64,000 bases of DNA, taken from contig NZ_JANIJX010000017.1 in assembly GCF_024580735.1 (NCBI RefSeq), forward strand, positions 24,079 to 88,078. The letters run 5' to 3'. Source of the DNA: Brevibacterium moorei (lineage in GTDB: Bacteria; Actinomycetota; Actinomycetes; Actinomycetales; Brevibacteriaceae). The position numbers and the translations under genes are program-made. Every line of letters starts with the position of its first letter. Position 1 is the first letter of the stretch. The notes under the pieces were generated by a model. That model was not told where the DNA came from and did no database searches. It worked only from the letters and a program-made list of their open reading frames with translations. Of this stretch, positions 35,957 to 44,762 are shown piece after piece.

Positions 35957-35959
35957 AAT
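35954..35959 (+). promoter_or_regulatory. Putative -10 box of leaderless moeA transcript
   Basis: TAGAAT, which includes the amidase stop codon TAG, ends 6 nt before the moeA ATG at 35966. This gives moeA-moaC and the following genes their own possible promoter inside the cluster. Confidence 0.45.
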
Positions 35960-35965
35960 CGAGCC

Positions 35966-37291
35966 ATGCCACAGACCCCTGCCCCCGCCCTGCGCGTCGA
36001 GGAGTACCGAGCCCGGATCTGGGATCTGGTGCACGTCCTGCGCCGGGTCGAAACCGTGTCGATCGCCGATCTGGCCGCCGCTCCCACCCCCGTGGTGCTG
36101 GCCCATGATGTGCACAGTCCGCTGGCTGTCCCGCCGTTCGACAATTCCCAGATGGACGGTTTCGCGGTGGACAGCTCCTTCGCCGGCGGGGCCCAGTCGG
36201 GCGCAGGGCCCGCCGGCGGGGTGGCGGAGTTGCCGCTCATGCCGATGGTCACCGCGGGCAGCCCGCCCCCGGCCCTGGAACCCGGATATGCGATGCCCGT
36301 GATGACGGGCGGGCGCATCCCCGCCGGGGCGGACTGTGTGGTGCCGGTGGAGGAGACGGAAGCAGGCTTCGCACACCGGGAGAGCGTGCGCCTGCGGGCC
36401 GATGCGCAGCTGAGCCCGGGGCGATTCGTGCGCACGGCGGGCAGCGACACGGCCCCGGGCGCGTTGATCGCCACCGCGGGAACGGTCCTCACGCCCGCCC
36501 TGCTGGGCGTGCTGGCCAGCGTGGGCCTGGCCGAGGTGCCCGTCCTGGCGCCTGTGCGCATCGCCCTGGTCTCCACCGGCGACGAGGTCGTGGCGCCCGG
36601 GCAGGAGCGGGGCCCGGCCCAGATCTACGATGCGAACTCCTTCGCCGCGACCGCCGCACTGAACGCCGCGGGCGCCACGGTCGTCCACGTGCTGCGGGTG
36701 CCAGACGACCCGCGCCTGCTCTTGGACCGGATCGCCGCCATCCGGGCAGACGTCGACCTGGTGGTCTCGATGGGCGGGATCTCCAAGGGAGCCAAGGAAG
36801 TGCTCCGACTGGCCGCGGACCTCGAGGCCGAGCGAGCGGGTGAGCAGGCCGCGGGCGCGGAGCCGGCGGGTGCGGAACCTGCCGAGTGCGGCGAGCTGAC
36901 ATTCGCCTCGGTCGCCATGCAGCCGGGCGGACCCCAGGGCTGTGGCCGACTGGCCGGACTGCCGTGGATCGCAGCCCCCGGCAACCCCGTGTCCACCCTC
37001 ATCACCATCGAGATGTTCATCCGACCCGCACTCCTGGGCATCGCCCCCGGAATCGCGCCCCGGCCGCACATGCGGGCGCGATTGAATGCGGAGTCGGGTG
37101 AGGCCTCGCCTGTGGCGAATACCCAGGTGCGCAGGGCGCTGCTGTGCGAGGACGGCACCGTCACCCTGCAGGGCGGGCCGTCCTCGCACCTGCTGGCGGC
37201 CTATGCGCGGGCCGATGCGCTGGCCATCATCCCGGTGGGCGTCGACCGGGTGGAGCCCGGAGAGGAACTGGACGTGTGGAGGATCGGATGA
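35966..37291 (+). CDS. moeA: MoeA, molybdopterin molybdenumtransferase
   Basis: A 441-residue enzyme that inserts molybdate into adenylated molybdopterin. Visible motifs are NSQMDGFAV in domain I, GRIPAGADCVVPVEE, STGDEVVAPG with the MoCF-fold segment IYDANSFAATAALNAAGA, VVSMGGISKGAKEVL and the C-terminal PGNPVSTLITIEMF. A roughly 45-residue acidic/Ala-rich insert sits between the MoCF core and the PGNPVS motif. It overlaps moaC by ATGA. Together with the MogA half of the fusion protein it completes Mo insertion. Confidence 0.92.
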   Translation: MPQTPAPALRVEEYRARIWDLVHVLRRVETVSIADLAAAPTPVVLAHDVHSPLAVPPFDNSQMDGFAVDSSFAGGAQSGAGPAGGVAELPLMPMVTAGSPPPALEPGYAMPVMTGGRIPAGADCVVPVEETEAGFAHRESVRLRADAQLSPGRFVRTAGSDTAPGALIATAGTVLTPALLGVLASVGLAEVPVLAPVRIALVSTGDEVVAPGQERGPAQIYDANSFAATAALNAAGATVVHVLRVPDDPRLLLDRIAAIRADVDLVVSMGGISKGAKEVLRLAADLEAERAGEQAAGAEPAGAEPAECGELTFASVAMQPGGPQGCGRLAGLPWIAAPGNPVSTLITIEMFIRPALLGIAPGIAPRPHMRARLNAESGEASPVANTQVRRALLCEDGTVTLQGGPSSHLLAAYARADALAIIPVGVDRVEPGEELDVWRIG

Positions 37292-37782
37292 GTGAGGACG
37301 GGGCAGTGAACCTGTCGCATATCGACGAACAGGGCAGGGCGCAGATGGTCGACGTGTCCGCGAAGGCACAGACCAAGCGGGTGGCGCTGGCCACGGGAAC
37401 CGTGCGGACCACGCGGGAGGTCATCGAGCTGATCTCCTCGTGCGGCCTGCCCAAGGGCGAAGCACTGCAGGTGGCCAGGGTCGCGGGCATCATGGGGGCC
37501 AAGCGGACCCCCGAACTCATCCCGCTGTGCCACACCCTGCTGCTCTCCGGAGTCGAGGTCGAATTCGAGCTGGCGGAATCCGCCGTCCACATCAGCGCGC
37601 GCGTCAAGACCTCCGGGCAGACCGGGGTGGAGATGGAGGCGCTGACCGCCGTCAGCGTGGCGGCCCTGACCGTGTTCGACATGATCAAGGCGGTGGACAA
37701 GGCCGCGGTGCTCACCGACATCCGCGTCGAGCACAAGTCCGGCGGCAAGTCGGGGGAGTGGGTGCGCGATGAGCGGAACTGA
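37288..37782 (+). CDS. moaC: MoaC, cyclic pyranopterin monophosphate synthase
   Basis: A 164-residue protein of normal length. It has LSHIDEQGRAQMVDVSAK at the N-terminus with the conserved Lys, IPLCHTLLLSGVEVEFE in the middle, and TGVEMEALTAVSVAALTVFDMIKAVDK near the C-terminus with active-site residues. With MoaA it converts GTP to cyclic pyranopterin monophosphate. It is coupled to moeA by an ATGA overlap, and its end overlaps the next gene by 14 bp. Confidence 0.93.
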   Translation: MSEDGAVNLSHIDEQGRAQMVDVSAKAQTKRVALATGTVRTTREVIELISSCGLPKGEALQVARVAGIMGAKRTPELIPLCHTLLLSGVEVEFELAESAVHISARVKTSGQTGVEMEALTAVSVAALTVFDMIKAVDKAAVLTDIRVEHKSGGKSGEWVRDERN

Positions 37783-38182
37783 CGGGCCCTGTTATCGGAT
37801 CGCACAGGCGGCAGACCTGCTGGGCGTCAGCCCCGATACCGTGCGGCGCTGGATCGCCGCGGGACGCCTGCCGGACGGCAGTGACGAATCGGGGCGGACC
37901 GTGGTCGACGGTGCCGGTCTGGCCCAGCTGGCCCAGGAGCTGAGCACCGCTCCCGAGGGCGTGCACCAGTCCGCGAGTTCGGCCAGGAACCGTTTCGTGG
38001 GCCTGGTGACGGGGATCAAGAAGGACACCGTGATGGCCCAGGTGGACATCCAGGCGGGCCCACACCGGGTGGTCTCCCTGATCTCCCGCGAGGCCCTGGA
38101 CGATCTGGGCCTACAGCTGGGATCTTTGGCAGTCGCCACCGTGAAGGCGACGAATGTCATCGTGGAGAGTCCTGAAAGTTAA
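37769..38182 (+). CDS. HTH-TOBE molybdate-binding protein (possible Mo-responsive regulator)
   Basis: A 137-residue protein with an N-terminal MerR/excisionase-like helix-turn-helix (YRIAQAADLLGVSPDTVRRWIAAGRLP) and a C-terminal TOBE/Mop domain (ARNRFVGLVTGIKKDTVMAQVDI ... VVSLISREALDDLGLQLGSLAVATVKATNVIV). TOBE domains bind molybdate or tungstate as oligomers. Actinobacteria often place this protein just before modA, as here, and it probably reports molybdate supply to the mod genes or stores molybdate. Direct regulation is inferred. Confidence 0.82.
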   Translation: MSGTDGPCYRIAQAADLLGVSPDTVRRWIAAGRLPDGSDESGRTVVDGAGLAQLAQELSTAPEGVHQSASSARNRFVGLVTGIKKDTVMAQVDIQAGPHRVVSLISREALDDLGLQLGSLAVATVKATNVIVESPES

Positions 38183-38388
38183 GGCCCCGATTCGGCAAGT
38201 GCTCATAGAATCCCAGAACTGTCGCCGCAGGTGCGTTCCTGGAGCCGTGATCGAAGACGCATGTGCGAAACTTGATTCCGACTTCTCCCATCGCTGTGCC
38301 AGATGAACGCCGCCAGTGCGGCGTCCTTCGGCCACCGGCGGGAACACTCGATCGGTCCCCACCCGGGACGAACGTAAGGAAGACGGAC
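38183..38388 (+). promoter_or_regulatory. Leader region of modA
   Basis: The 206-bp gap before modA has a TAGAAT box at 38206-38211, which would give a leader of about 170 nt. The leader includes a small GC hairpin (near 38310-38330) and ends in TAAGGAAG before the ATG. I could not match it to the Moco riboswitch or another known RNA by eye. Confidence 0.35.
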
Positions 38389-39177
38389 ATGCGATTCAAC
38401 GGCAAGCGGACTGCGGGCCTGCTGGCGGGACTCGCGGCAGCGGGACTGTTGCTGAGCGCCTGCGGGCAGGGGACCTCGGACGCCAAGGACGGAAATGGTG
38501 AGGAGAAGACCCTGACGGTCTTCGCCGCCGCCAGCCTGACCCAGACCTTCGACGAACTGGGCAAGACCTTCGAGGGCGAGCACCCCGGCGTGAAGGTCCG
38601 CTTCAGCTATGCGGGCTCCTCCGAACTGGTCACCCAGATCCAGGAGGGCGCGCCGGCCGATGTGTTCGCCTCCGCGGACGAGAAGAACATGCAGAAGGCC
38701 ACCGATGCCAAGCTGATGGACGGTACCCCGGTGCCTTTCGCCACGAATGTGCTGACGATCGCCACCGCACCTGACAACCCGAAGAAGATCACGGGGTTCA
38801 AGGACCTGACGAAGGACGGCACGAGCGTCGTGGTGTGCGCCGAGGGAGTGCCGTGCGGCAACGCCACCAAGACGGTGGAGGACAAGACCGGGGTGAAGCT
38901 CAAGCCCGTGAGTGAGGAATCCAAGGTCACCGATGTGCTGGGCAAGGTCCAGTCCGGTCAGGCCGATGCCGGGCTGGTCTACGTGACCGACGCCAAGGGC
39001 GCAGGGGACAAGGTCACCGCCGTGGACTTCCCCGAATCCGACCAGGCCGTCAACACCTACCCGATCGGCGTCGTGAAAGACGCCAAGCAGGCCGACCTGG
39101 CCCGCGAATTCCAGGACATGGTCACCGGCGAACAGGGCCAGAAGGTCCTCGGCGAAGCGGGCTTCGGCAAGCCGTGA
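38389..39177 (+). CDS. modA: ModA, molybdate-binding lipoprotein
   Basis: A 262-residue periplasmic-type binding protein anchored as a lipoprotein, with a basic N-terminus MRFNGKR, a hydrophobic stretch and the lipobox LLSAC. The mature part shows [46 protein letters not shown] and [13 protein letters not shown], which form the molybdate/tungstate pocket of the ModA family. The ATG has AAGGAAG upstream. The stop overlaps the GTG of the fused modBC gene, so binding protein and transporter are made together. Confidence 0.92.
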   Translation: MRFNGKRTAGLLAGLAAAGLLLSACGQGTSDAKDGNGEEKTLTVFAAASLTQTFDELGKTFEGEHPGVKVRFSYAGSSELVTQIQEGAPADVFASADEKNMQKATDAKLMDGTPVPFATNVLTIATAPDNPKKITGFKDLTKDGTSVVVCAEGVPCGNATKTVEDKTGVKLKPVSEESKVTDVLGKVQSGQADAGLVYVTDAKGAGDKVTAVDFPESDQAVNTYPIGVVKDAKQADLAREFQDMVTGEQGQKVLGEAGFGKP

Positions 39178-40862
39178 GGTCTGAGCCGGGGGCAGGCGGA
39201 CGTGGACCGGCGGGGGTTCCCCTGCCGCGCTGGCTGTGGGTGCCGGCCGGGCTCGCCGCCCTGCTCGTGCTCCTGCCCCTGGCCGGCCTGCTCAGCCGAG
39301 TCGACTACACCCACTTCTGGTCGCTGGTGACCAGCGAGTCGGCGCTCACCGCGCTGCGCCTGTCACTGCTCACCGCCACGGTCGCGACCCTCATCTGCCT
39401 GCTGCTGGGGGTGCCCTTGGCACTGGTCTTCGCCCGGACGAGGTTTCCCGGACGGTCCGTCCTGCGCTCGCTGACGCTGCTGCCGCTGGTACTGCCGCCC
39501 GTGGTCGGCGGTATCGCCCTGCTCTTCACCTTCGGGCGGATGGGCCTGGTCGGACGGCAGCTGGAAGCCGTGGGCATCCACATCGCATTCTCGACCGTGG
39601 CGGTGATCCTGGCGCAGGCATTCGTCGCCCTGCCCTTCATGGTGATGACCGTCGAGGGGGCGCTCAACAGTCTGGACAGCCGGTTCGAACTGGCGGCCCT
39701 GGCCCTGGGTGCCAAGCCGGGATACGTGCTGCGCCGCGTCACCCTGCCCGTGCTGGGGCCGGCGCTGGTGTCGGGGACGGTGCTGTGCTTCGCCCGGGCG
39801 CTGGGGGAGTTCGGCGCTACCGTGACCTTCGCCGGGTCCCTGCAGGGCACCACCAGGACCCTGCCCCTGGAGATCTACCTGACCCGGGAGACGGATTCGG
39901 ATGCGGCGGTGGCCATGTCGATGATGCTGGTCGTCATCGCGATGGTCATTGTCGTGGGGACCTACGGATGGGCGGATCATCGGAGGCGCGGTGAGACCGC
40001 CGGCAGCGGGGCCGTCGGTGGTAGGGCCAGCGGTGGTAGCGCCCGAGCAAGTGGGTCTGGAACGAGTGGGGCATCCGGGAAATCCGGCCGGGGCACTGGC
40101 GGGGAACCCGTTGCTGCCGGTGCAGGCGAGGAGTCGGGTTCTGCCGGTGCCGGCCTGGAATGCGACTTCGACCTGCCCAGCCGGAGCCTGGACGTGTCGT
40201 TCATCGTTCCCGCTGGGGTGACCTGTGCCCTGATCGGGCCCAATGGTTCGGGCAAGTCCACCACCCTGGATGTGCTCTCGGGCCTGGTGCGCCCGCGAGC
40301 CGTGCGGATTCGATTGGGCTCGGAGCTGCTGACCGACGTCAGTGCCGGGCGTGGAGTGACGGCGGCGCCGTGGAAACGACCCATCGTGCAGCTGAGCCAG
40401 AAGCCCTGGTTGTTCCCGCACCTGAACGTGTTGGACAATGCGGCCTTCGGGCTGCGCGCCAGGGGGCTGGGCAAACGGGAGGCCAGGAACAGGGCGTTCG
40501 ACCTGTTGGACCGTGTGGGAGCGGCCGAACTGGCGGGCCGCCGGCCCATGCAGTTGTCCGGTGGACAGGCCCAGCGGGTGGCCATTGCCCGGGCCCTGGC
40601 CGTGCGCCCGGAGCTGGTACTGCTGGACGAGCCCCTGGCCGCGCTGGACACGGAATCGCAGGAGACGATCCGCGTCCTGTTGCGTGAACTCCTGGCGGGG
40701 ACGAGCACCGTGCTGGTCACCCACGACCAACGGGATCTGGACTTGGCCGACCGGGTGCTGGTGATGGATGCGGGCCGAATCGTCCAAGACGCTCCGCTAC
40801 AGGACTTCCAGGCGGCCCCCGCAACGGAATTCGCCGCCCGCTTCGTCACCCGAACGGTGTGA
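39174..40862 (+). CDS. ModB-ModC fusion: molybdate ABC permease and ATPase
   Basis: A 562-residue single-chain transporter. Residues about 20-270 are the ModB permease with five to six membrane helices and the EAA loop [22 protein letters not shown] Ser/Gly-rich linker spans about 270-325. Residues about 326-562 are the ModC ATPase with Walker [10 protein letters not shown] (355-363), Q-loop [17 protein letters not shown] (461-465), Walker B VLLDEP (482-487) and the VTHDQRD switch. The ATPase half ends at about 235 residues and lacks the C-terminal TOBE domain of classic ModC. That role may be taken by the separate HTH-TOBE protein. Confidence 0.92.
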   Translation: MRSEPGAGGRGPAGVPLPRWLWVPAGLAALLVLLPLAGLLSRVDYTHFWSLVTSESALTALRLSLLTATVATLICLLLGVPLALVFARTRFPGRSVLRSLTLLPLVLPPVVGGIALLFTFGRMGLVGRQLEAVGIHIAFSTVAVILAQAFVALPFMVMTVEGALNSLDSRFELAALALGAKPGYVLRRVTLPVLGPALVSGTVLCFARALGEFGATVTFAGSLQGTTRTLPLEIYLTRETDSDAAVAMSMMLVVIAMVIVVGTYGWADHRRRGETAGSGAVGGRASGGSARASGSGTSGASGKSGRGTGGEPVAAGAGEESGSAGAGLECDFDLPSRSLDVSFIVPAGVTCALIGPNGSGKSTTLDVLSGLVRPRAVRIRLGSELLTDVSAGRGVTAAPWKRPIVQLSQKPWLFPHLNVLDNAAFGLRARGLGKREARNRAFDLLDRVGAAELAGRRPMQLSGGQAQRVAIARALAVRPELVLLDEPLAALDTESQETIRVLLRELLAGTSTVLVTHDQRDLDLADRVLVMDAGRIVQDAPLQDFQAAPATEFAARFVTRTV

Positions 40863-40930
40863 ACCTCGGGGCCTGTGCGGGGAGGGGCGGACTGAGTTCC
40901 ACACCAGTGCAGCGCAAGAGGAACCCTGAC

Positions 40931-41000
40931 GCATGACAAGCGCAGATTCACATCGCGTGCGGACATACCCGCACGCGATGTGAATCTGCGCTTGTCATGC
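40931..41000. repeat. Perfect 32-bp inverted repeat (hairpin) between convergent genes
   Basis: Arms 40931-40962 and 40969-41000 are fully complementary with a 6-nt loop (ACATAC). It lies in the 178-bp gap between the stops of modBC and the MFS gene. There is no T-run on either side. It may stop transcription from both directions or be a small palindromic repeat element. Confidence 0.9.
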
Positions 41001-41040
41001 CGACCGACCGGGGTCGTGGGATCCCGGATGAGTCCGTCGG

Positions 41041-42360
41041 TTAGTTCTTCTGGCTTCTCGAGAACTTCCCACCCCGGTCGGCCAGGGCGCCTGCGATGAC
41101 CAGCAGGCCGCCGAAGGCCATGACCACGCCGACCCAGAAGGTCGAGTTGGTGGGTGATGCCACGACCAGGCTGAGTGCGCCCAAGGGTGCCAGCGCGCCG
41201 GAGATCGCGGTACCGACCTCGCGTCCGATGCCCACACCGCTGCTGCGCACATCGGCGGGGAACTGCCGCGACAGGAATGCGCCCTGGGCGGAGAACATCA
41301 TGGGCGCGATGATCCCGGTGCCGATGCCCAGCGCCACGAACACGCCCCAGGTGGTGCCGTTGGACAGCAGCCAGAGGAAGATGAAGGCGAAGACCGCGGA
41401 GATGACGCCACCGTAGCCGATGACCTTCTTCGAGCCGATTTGGTCACACAGCCAGCCGAAGATCGGCACGACGATGATCGCTATCGCTGCGGCCACTGTC
41501 ACGGAGGCCGAAGCGGTCGAGGCCGAGAACCCCTGGAACTGTTTGACATAGGCAATCGAGAACGTCTTGAAGATATAGCTGACCGCGTTGTAGCCCAGGG
41601 CCACCAGCAGGACGACCAGCAGGCTGGGCCAGTGCTTGGCGAACAGAGTGCGCAAGCGGGTGTCGGCCTGCTCGTTGTTCTTCACACGCTTTTCGAACTC
41701 GGGGGATTCCGGGACGGCGGAGCGAACCCACAGGCCGATCGCCACCAGCACGATGCTGACGAGGAAGCCGATGCGCCAGCCACCGTTGATCAGGAATTCA
41801 TCGCCTTTGAGGCTGAGCAGGTAGACGGCCGCGGAGCTGATGAGCAGACCAATGTTCAGGCCCAGTGCGGGCCACGATCCCTGTGCCCCGCGCTTGTCCG
41901 CCCTGGCGTGCTCATAGGCGTTGACGGCCGAGGACGTGTATTCCGCACCGGCGCCCAGACCCTGCAGGATGCGCAGTACGACGAGCAGGATTGGAGCCCA
42001 GACGCCGGCGGTGTCGTAGCTGGGCAGGCAGCCGATGAGGAAGCTGGCGATGCCCATCAGCGTGAAGGTGATGACCAGGTTCTTCTTCCGCCCGATCCGA
42101 TCGCCCAAGTGGCCGAACAGGAATCCGCCCAGTGGACGTGCGATGAAACCGACGGCGAAGGTCGCGAAGGCCGAAAGGGTTGCGACTTGGGGATCGGACT
42201 TCGGAAAGAAGACGTGGCCGAACACGATTGAGGCCATCGTCGCGTAGAGGTAGAAGTCGTACCATTCGACAGTGGTTCCGACCAGGGTGGCAGTGCGGAC
42301 CCGGGACAGGCGCTTCTTCTCCTGTTCCGGGGTCTCACCGGTGATGACAGAGTTCGTCAT
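41041..42360 (-). CDS. MFS transporter of the metabolite:H+ symporter type
   Basis: A 439-residue twelve-helix transporter. The loop 2-3 motif FGHLGDRIGRKKNLV and the sequence VEWYDFYLYATMASIVFG at helix 1 are typical of the metabolite:H+ symporter (MHS) branch, which takes up dicarboxylates, shikimate, proline and related acids. The ATG follows GGAGC at good spacing. It sits 78 bp downstream of the L-2-hydroxyglutarate oxidase on the same strand, so uptake of 2-hydroxyglutarate or a related hydroxy acid is a reasonable guess. Confidence 0.87.
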   Translation of the reverse strand: MTNSVITGETPEQEKKRLSRVRTATLVGTTVEWYDFYLYATMASIVFGHVFFPKSDPQVATLSAFATFAVGFIARPLGGFLFGHLGDRIGRKKNLVITFTLMGIASFLIGCLPSYDTAGVWAPILLVVLRILQGLGAGAEYTSSAVNAYEHARADKRGAQGSWPALGLNIGLLISSAAVYLLSLKGDEFLINGGWRIGFLVSIVLVAIGLWVRSAVPESPEFEKRVKNNEQADTRLRTLFAKHWPSLLVVLLVALGYNAVSYIFKTFSIAYVKQFQGFSASTASASVTVAAAIAIIVVPIFGWLCDQIGSKKVIGYGGVISAVFAFIFLWLLSNGTTWGVFVALGIGTGIIAPMMFSAQGAFLSRQFPADVRSSGVGIGREVGTAISGALAPLGALSLVVASPTNSTFWVGVVMAFGGLLVIAGALADRGGKFSRSQKN

Positions 42361-42438
42361 TGATGCTCCATATTTATTGATTTATTGGGGGTGGTATTAC
42401 GAGGGGAGTGTCTACTCCCGCGGTTCAGATCTGGGAGA

Positions 42439-43650
42439 TCAGATCCCGTGGCGGTCGGCCAGGCCGTCGACGATGTATTCGGCGATGGCCATCGAGGACG
42501 TGGCGCCCGGCGAGGGGGCGTTGCGGATCAGCGTGACATTGCCCAGGTTCTCGATCGCGAAGTCGTCGACCAGGCCGCCGTCGGCCGCCATCGCCTGGGC
42601 GCGGATGCCGCGGGTGATCGGCGTGGTCTCCACATCGGCCAGAGCCGGAACGTATTCGGCGGCCCCGCGCAGGAAGCTCTTGCGCGATACCACCGACTTG
42701 ATCTCGCGCACCGCGGCCTTCGCGTTCTGGCCGGCGAACTTCCAGAACCCTGGGTTCAGCGCCACGTCGAGGCTGTCCTTGACGCCCAGCTTGTAGCCGG
42801 CGTAGTTCTCCCGGCCGAACGACAGGAAGGCGTTGGGGCCCACCAGCAGTTCGCCGTCGACGCGCTTGGTCACGTGCACGCCCAAGAACGGGTAGGCGGG
42901 GTCCGGCACGGGGTAGACCAGGCCGCGCACCACATCGCGGTGGGACGATTCGACCTGTGAGTACTGGCCGAAGAACGGCACGATCGCCGGGTTCTTGTCC
43001 CCGCCGGCCAGCTTGGCCACACGGTCGGACTGCAGGCCGGCACACGCAACGACATAGGTGAAGGAGTGTTCGCCGTAGGGGGTGCGCACCTTCACCCCGG
43101 AGGCGTTGGGCGTCATGCCGACGACCTCGGTCGCGAAGTGGATGGCGCCGCCGCGGGCGACGAAGTCCTCGGCCAGGGCCTCGGTCAGCGCCCGGTAGTC
43201 CACGATCGCGGTGTGCGGGGAGTGCAGGGCGGTCCGGCCCACGGCGTTCGGTTCGATTTCGCGGATCTGTTCGGGGCCGATCATCGCGACGTCGGGCACG
43301 CCGTTGGCGGTCGCCTTCTCATAGATCGCCTGCAGGCGGGGCTCCTCCTCGGCGTCGAGGGCGACGACGATCTTGCCGCACTCGTCGTAGGGGACCTCGT
43401 GCTCCAGGGCGAAGTCGTGCAGCAGGCCAACGCCGCGCCGGCACAGGCGCGCCTTGAGGCCGCCGGGCTGGTAGTACAGTCCCGCGTGCACGACGCCCGA
43501 ATTGTGGCCGGTCTGGTGGGCGGCCACGTCAGCGGCCTTCTCGAATACGGTGACGTCCGCGCCGGGGTAGCGCAGCAGCAGTTCGCGGGCGGTGGCGATG
43601 CCGATGATCCCGGCGCCGATCACCGCGAACGATGCGGTCTTGTCAGTCAT
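42439..43650 (-). CDS. lhgO: L-2-hydroxyglutarate oxidase/dehydrogenase (LhgO-like)
   Basis: A 403-residue FAD-dependent oxidoreductase of the DAO superfamily. The N-terminal FAD loop is VIGAGIIGIATARELL, followed by HQTGHNSGVVHAGLYYQPGGLKA, a hallmark of the LhgO/L2HGDH group, and GVHVTKRVDGELLVGPNA in the substrate domain. It oxidises L-2-hydroxyglutarate to 2-oxoglutarate and passes electrons to the quinone pool or oxygen. The ATG at 43650 is chosen because the FAD motif follows at once. The upstream in-frame extension is a shadow of gntR. It is divergent from gntR, which probably controls it. Confidence 0.88.
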   Translation of the reverse strand: MTDKTASFAVIGAGIIGIATARELLLRYPGADVTVFEKAADVAAHQTGHNSGVVHAGLYYQPGGLKARLCRRGVGLLHDFALEHEVPYDECGKIVVALDAEEEPRLQAIYEKATANGVPDVAMIGPEQIREIEPNAVGRTALHSPHTAIVDYRALTEALAEDFVARGGAIHFATEVVGMTPNASGVKVRTPYGEHSFTYVVACAGLQSDRVAKLAGGDKNPAIVPFFGQYSQVESSHRDVVRGLVYPVPDPAYPFLGVHVTKRVDGELLVGPNAFLSFGRENYAGYKLGVKDSLDVALNPGFWKFAGQNAKAAVREIKSVVSRKSFLRGAAEYVPALADVETTPITRGIRAQAMAADGGLVDDFAIENLGNVTLIRNAPSPGATSSMAIAEYIVDGLADRHGI

Positions 43651-43774
43651 GTCTGTGTTCCATCCTGGTAGGTGTGCTGAAGGTGGCGGTCGATCGGCGA
43701 CCGGCAGGGCGCCGAGGTGCGGGCGGGCACGGTCCGGCCCGTGGCCTCGGCGCCGGGTAGTGCGGGCGGGCTGA

Positions 43775-43780
43775 GATAAT
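43775..43780 (+). promoter_or_regulatory. Putative -10 box of leaderless gntR transcript
   Basis: GATAAT lies 6 nt before the gntR ATG at 43787 with no Shine-Dalgarno between them. It is the best-matching -10 hexamer of the window. Confidence 0.5.
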
Positions 43781-43786
43781 GCCAGC

Positions 43787-44497
43787 ATGCCCGCATTGCC
43801 CAAACCCGCCACCCTCACGGAAACCGTGACCGCCGAACTCAAGAGCCAGATCATGGGCGGGGCGCTGGTGCCGGACGAACGGTACACCGCCGGGCAGTTG
43901 GCCGAGACGCTCGGCGTATCGCGCACTCCGGTGCGCGAGGCCCTGCTCGAACTCTCGCGGCTGGGCCTGGTCGAGATCGAGAAGAACCGCGGGGTGCGGA
44001 TTCTCAGCTCCAGCCCGTCGACCTTCATCGAGATCTACCAGCTGCGCCTGATGCTGGAGATTCCACTGGCGCGCCGGGCGGTGGCCCTGGCGACCGCGGA
44101 ATCCGTCGCCGAGGTCGATGCCGCCTATGCGAGTTTCTCCCGTGCCGCGCAGGACGGGAACACCGCCGCGCTGCTGCGCGCCGACCGGGACTTCCATGAT
44201 GCGCTGCTGCGGGGTGCGGATAACCGACGGGCCCTGGACATGCTGCGCCAGCAGCGCGATCTGGTGCTGGACACGGGGGTGGGAACGGTGCCGGCCTCGC
44301 GCAGCGCCGCCGAGTGCTTCGCCGACCACGCGGACGTCTACGCGGCCTTCAAAGCCGGGGACCAGGACGCGCTGGCGCGTGCGATGGGTCGTCACATCGT
44401 CAACACCGCGCAGATCCTGATGCGCCAGGAGGCGGGGAAGCGACCCGAATTCGGCACTGTCGACACCCTCGCGGCACTGAGCTGGTTGGTGGATTAG
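43787..44497 (+). CDS. GntR-family (FCD) transcriptional regulator
   Basis: A 236-residue regulator. The N-terminal winged helix has LKSQIMGGALVPDERYTAGQLAETLGVSRTPVREALLELSRLGLVE, and the C-terminal FCD helical domain contains EIYQLRLMLEIPLARRAV and RADRDFHDALLRGADN with the metal/ligand-binding Asp and His residues. Members usually repress an adjacent organic-acid catabolic operon and are released by its substrate. Its divergent neighbours are lhgO and the MHS transporter, so 2-hydroxyglutarate or a related acid is the likely effector. Confidence 0.88.
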   Translation: MPALPKPATLTETVTAELKSQIMGGALVPDERYTAGQLAETLGVSRTPVREALLELSRLGLVEIEKNRGVRILSSSPSTFIEIYQLRLMLEIPLARRAVALATAESVAEVDAAYASFSRAAQDGNTAALLRADRDFHDALLRGADNRRALDMLRQQRDLVLDTGVGTVPASRSAAECFADHADVYAAFKAGDQDALARAMGRHIVNTAQILMRQEAGKRPEFGTVDTLAALSWLVD

Positions 44498-44500
44498 CAC

Positions 44501-44524
44501 CGCGCCGGACGTATGCCGGGCGCG
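44501..44524. terminator. Possible terminator stem after gntR
   Basis: A GC-rich imperfect inverted repeat (CGCGCCGG ... CCGGGCGCG) begins 3 nt after the gntR stop codon, with no T-tract. Confidence 0.35.
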
Positions 44525-44691
44525 GAGGCAGCAGAGTGCCGCGGACACGCGCTGGGGTGCGCTGGCGGCGTGCGGCATGACTGCGTCCTCGAGGTCTGCT
44601 GGGGTTTGTTGTGCTTGGGGGGGCTCTGCTCTGGGCCCGGTTCGCGGGCATCCGTGTGGAGCTCCGTGTGAACTCTAGCACCTTGTTGCAT

Positions 44692-44703
44692 GTTGCATGC
44701 AAC
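44692..44703. promoter_or_regulatory. 12-bp perfect palindrome in gntR-FUSC gap
   Basis: GTTGCATGCAAC is a perfect palindrome in a locally AT-rich stretch and overlaps a direct repeat of TTGCATG. It lies in the 265-bp gap between converging genes, so it is not in a normal promoter position. It could be a regulator site for a small transcript. Nothing else in the gap looks like a gene. Confidence 0.3.
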
Positions 44704-44762
44704 TTAAGTGTGAGGGAGTTGAGACGGTGCTGCGAGGCCTCGCCGGCCCGGGACCAGCCGGC

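Noticed and set aside
38183..38388. Moco or molybdate riboswitch in the modA leader
   Set aside because: I could not recognise the conserved Moco RNA architecture. A covariance-model search would decide.
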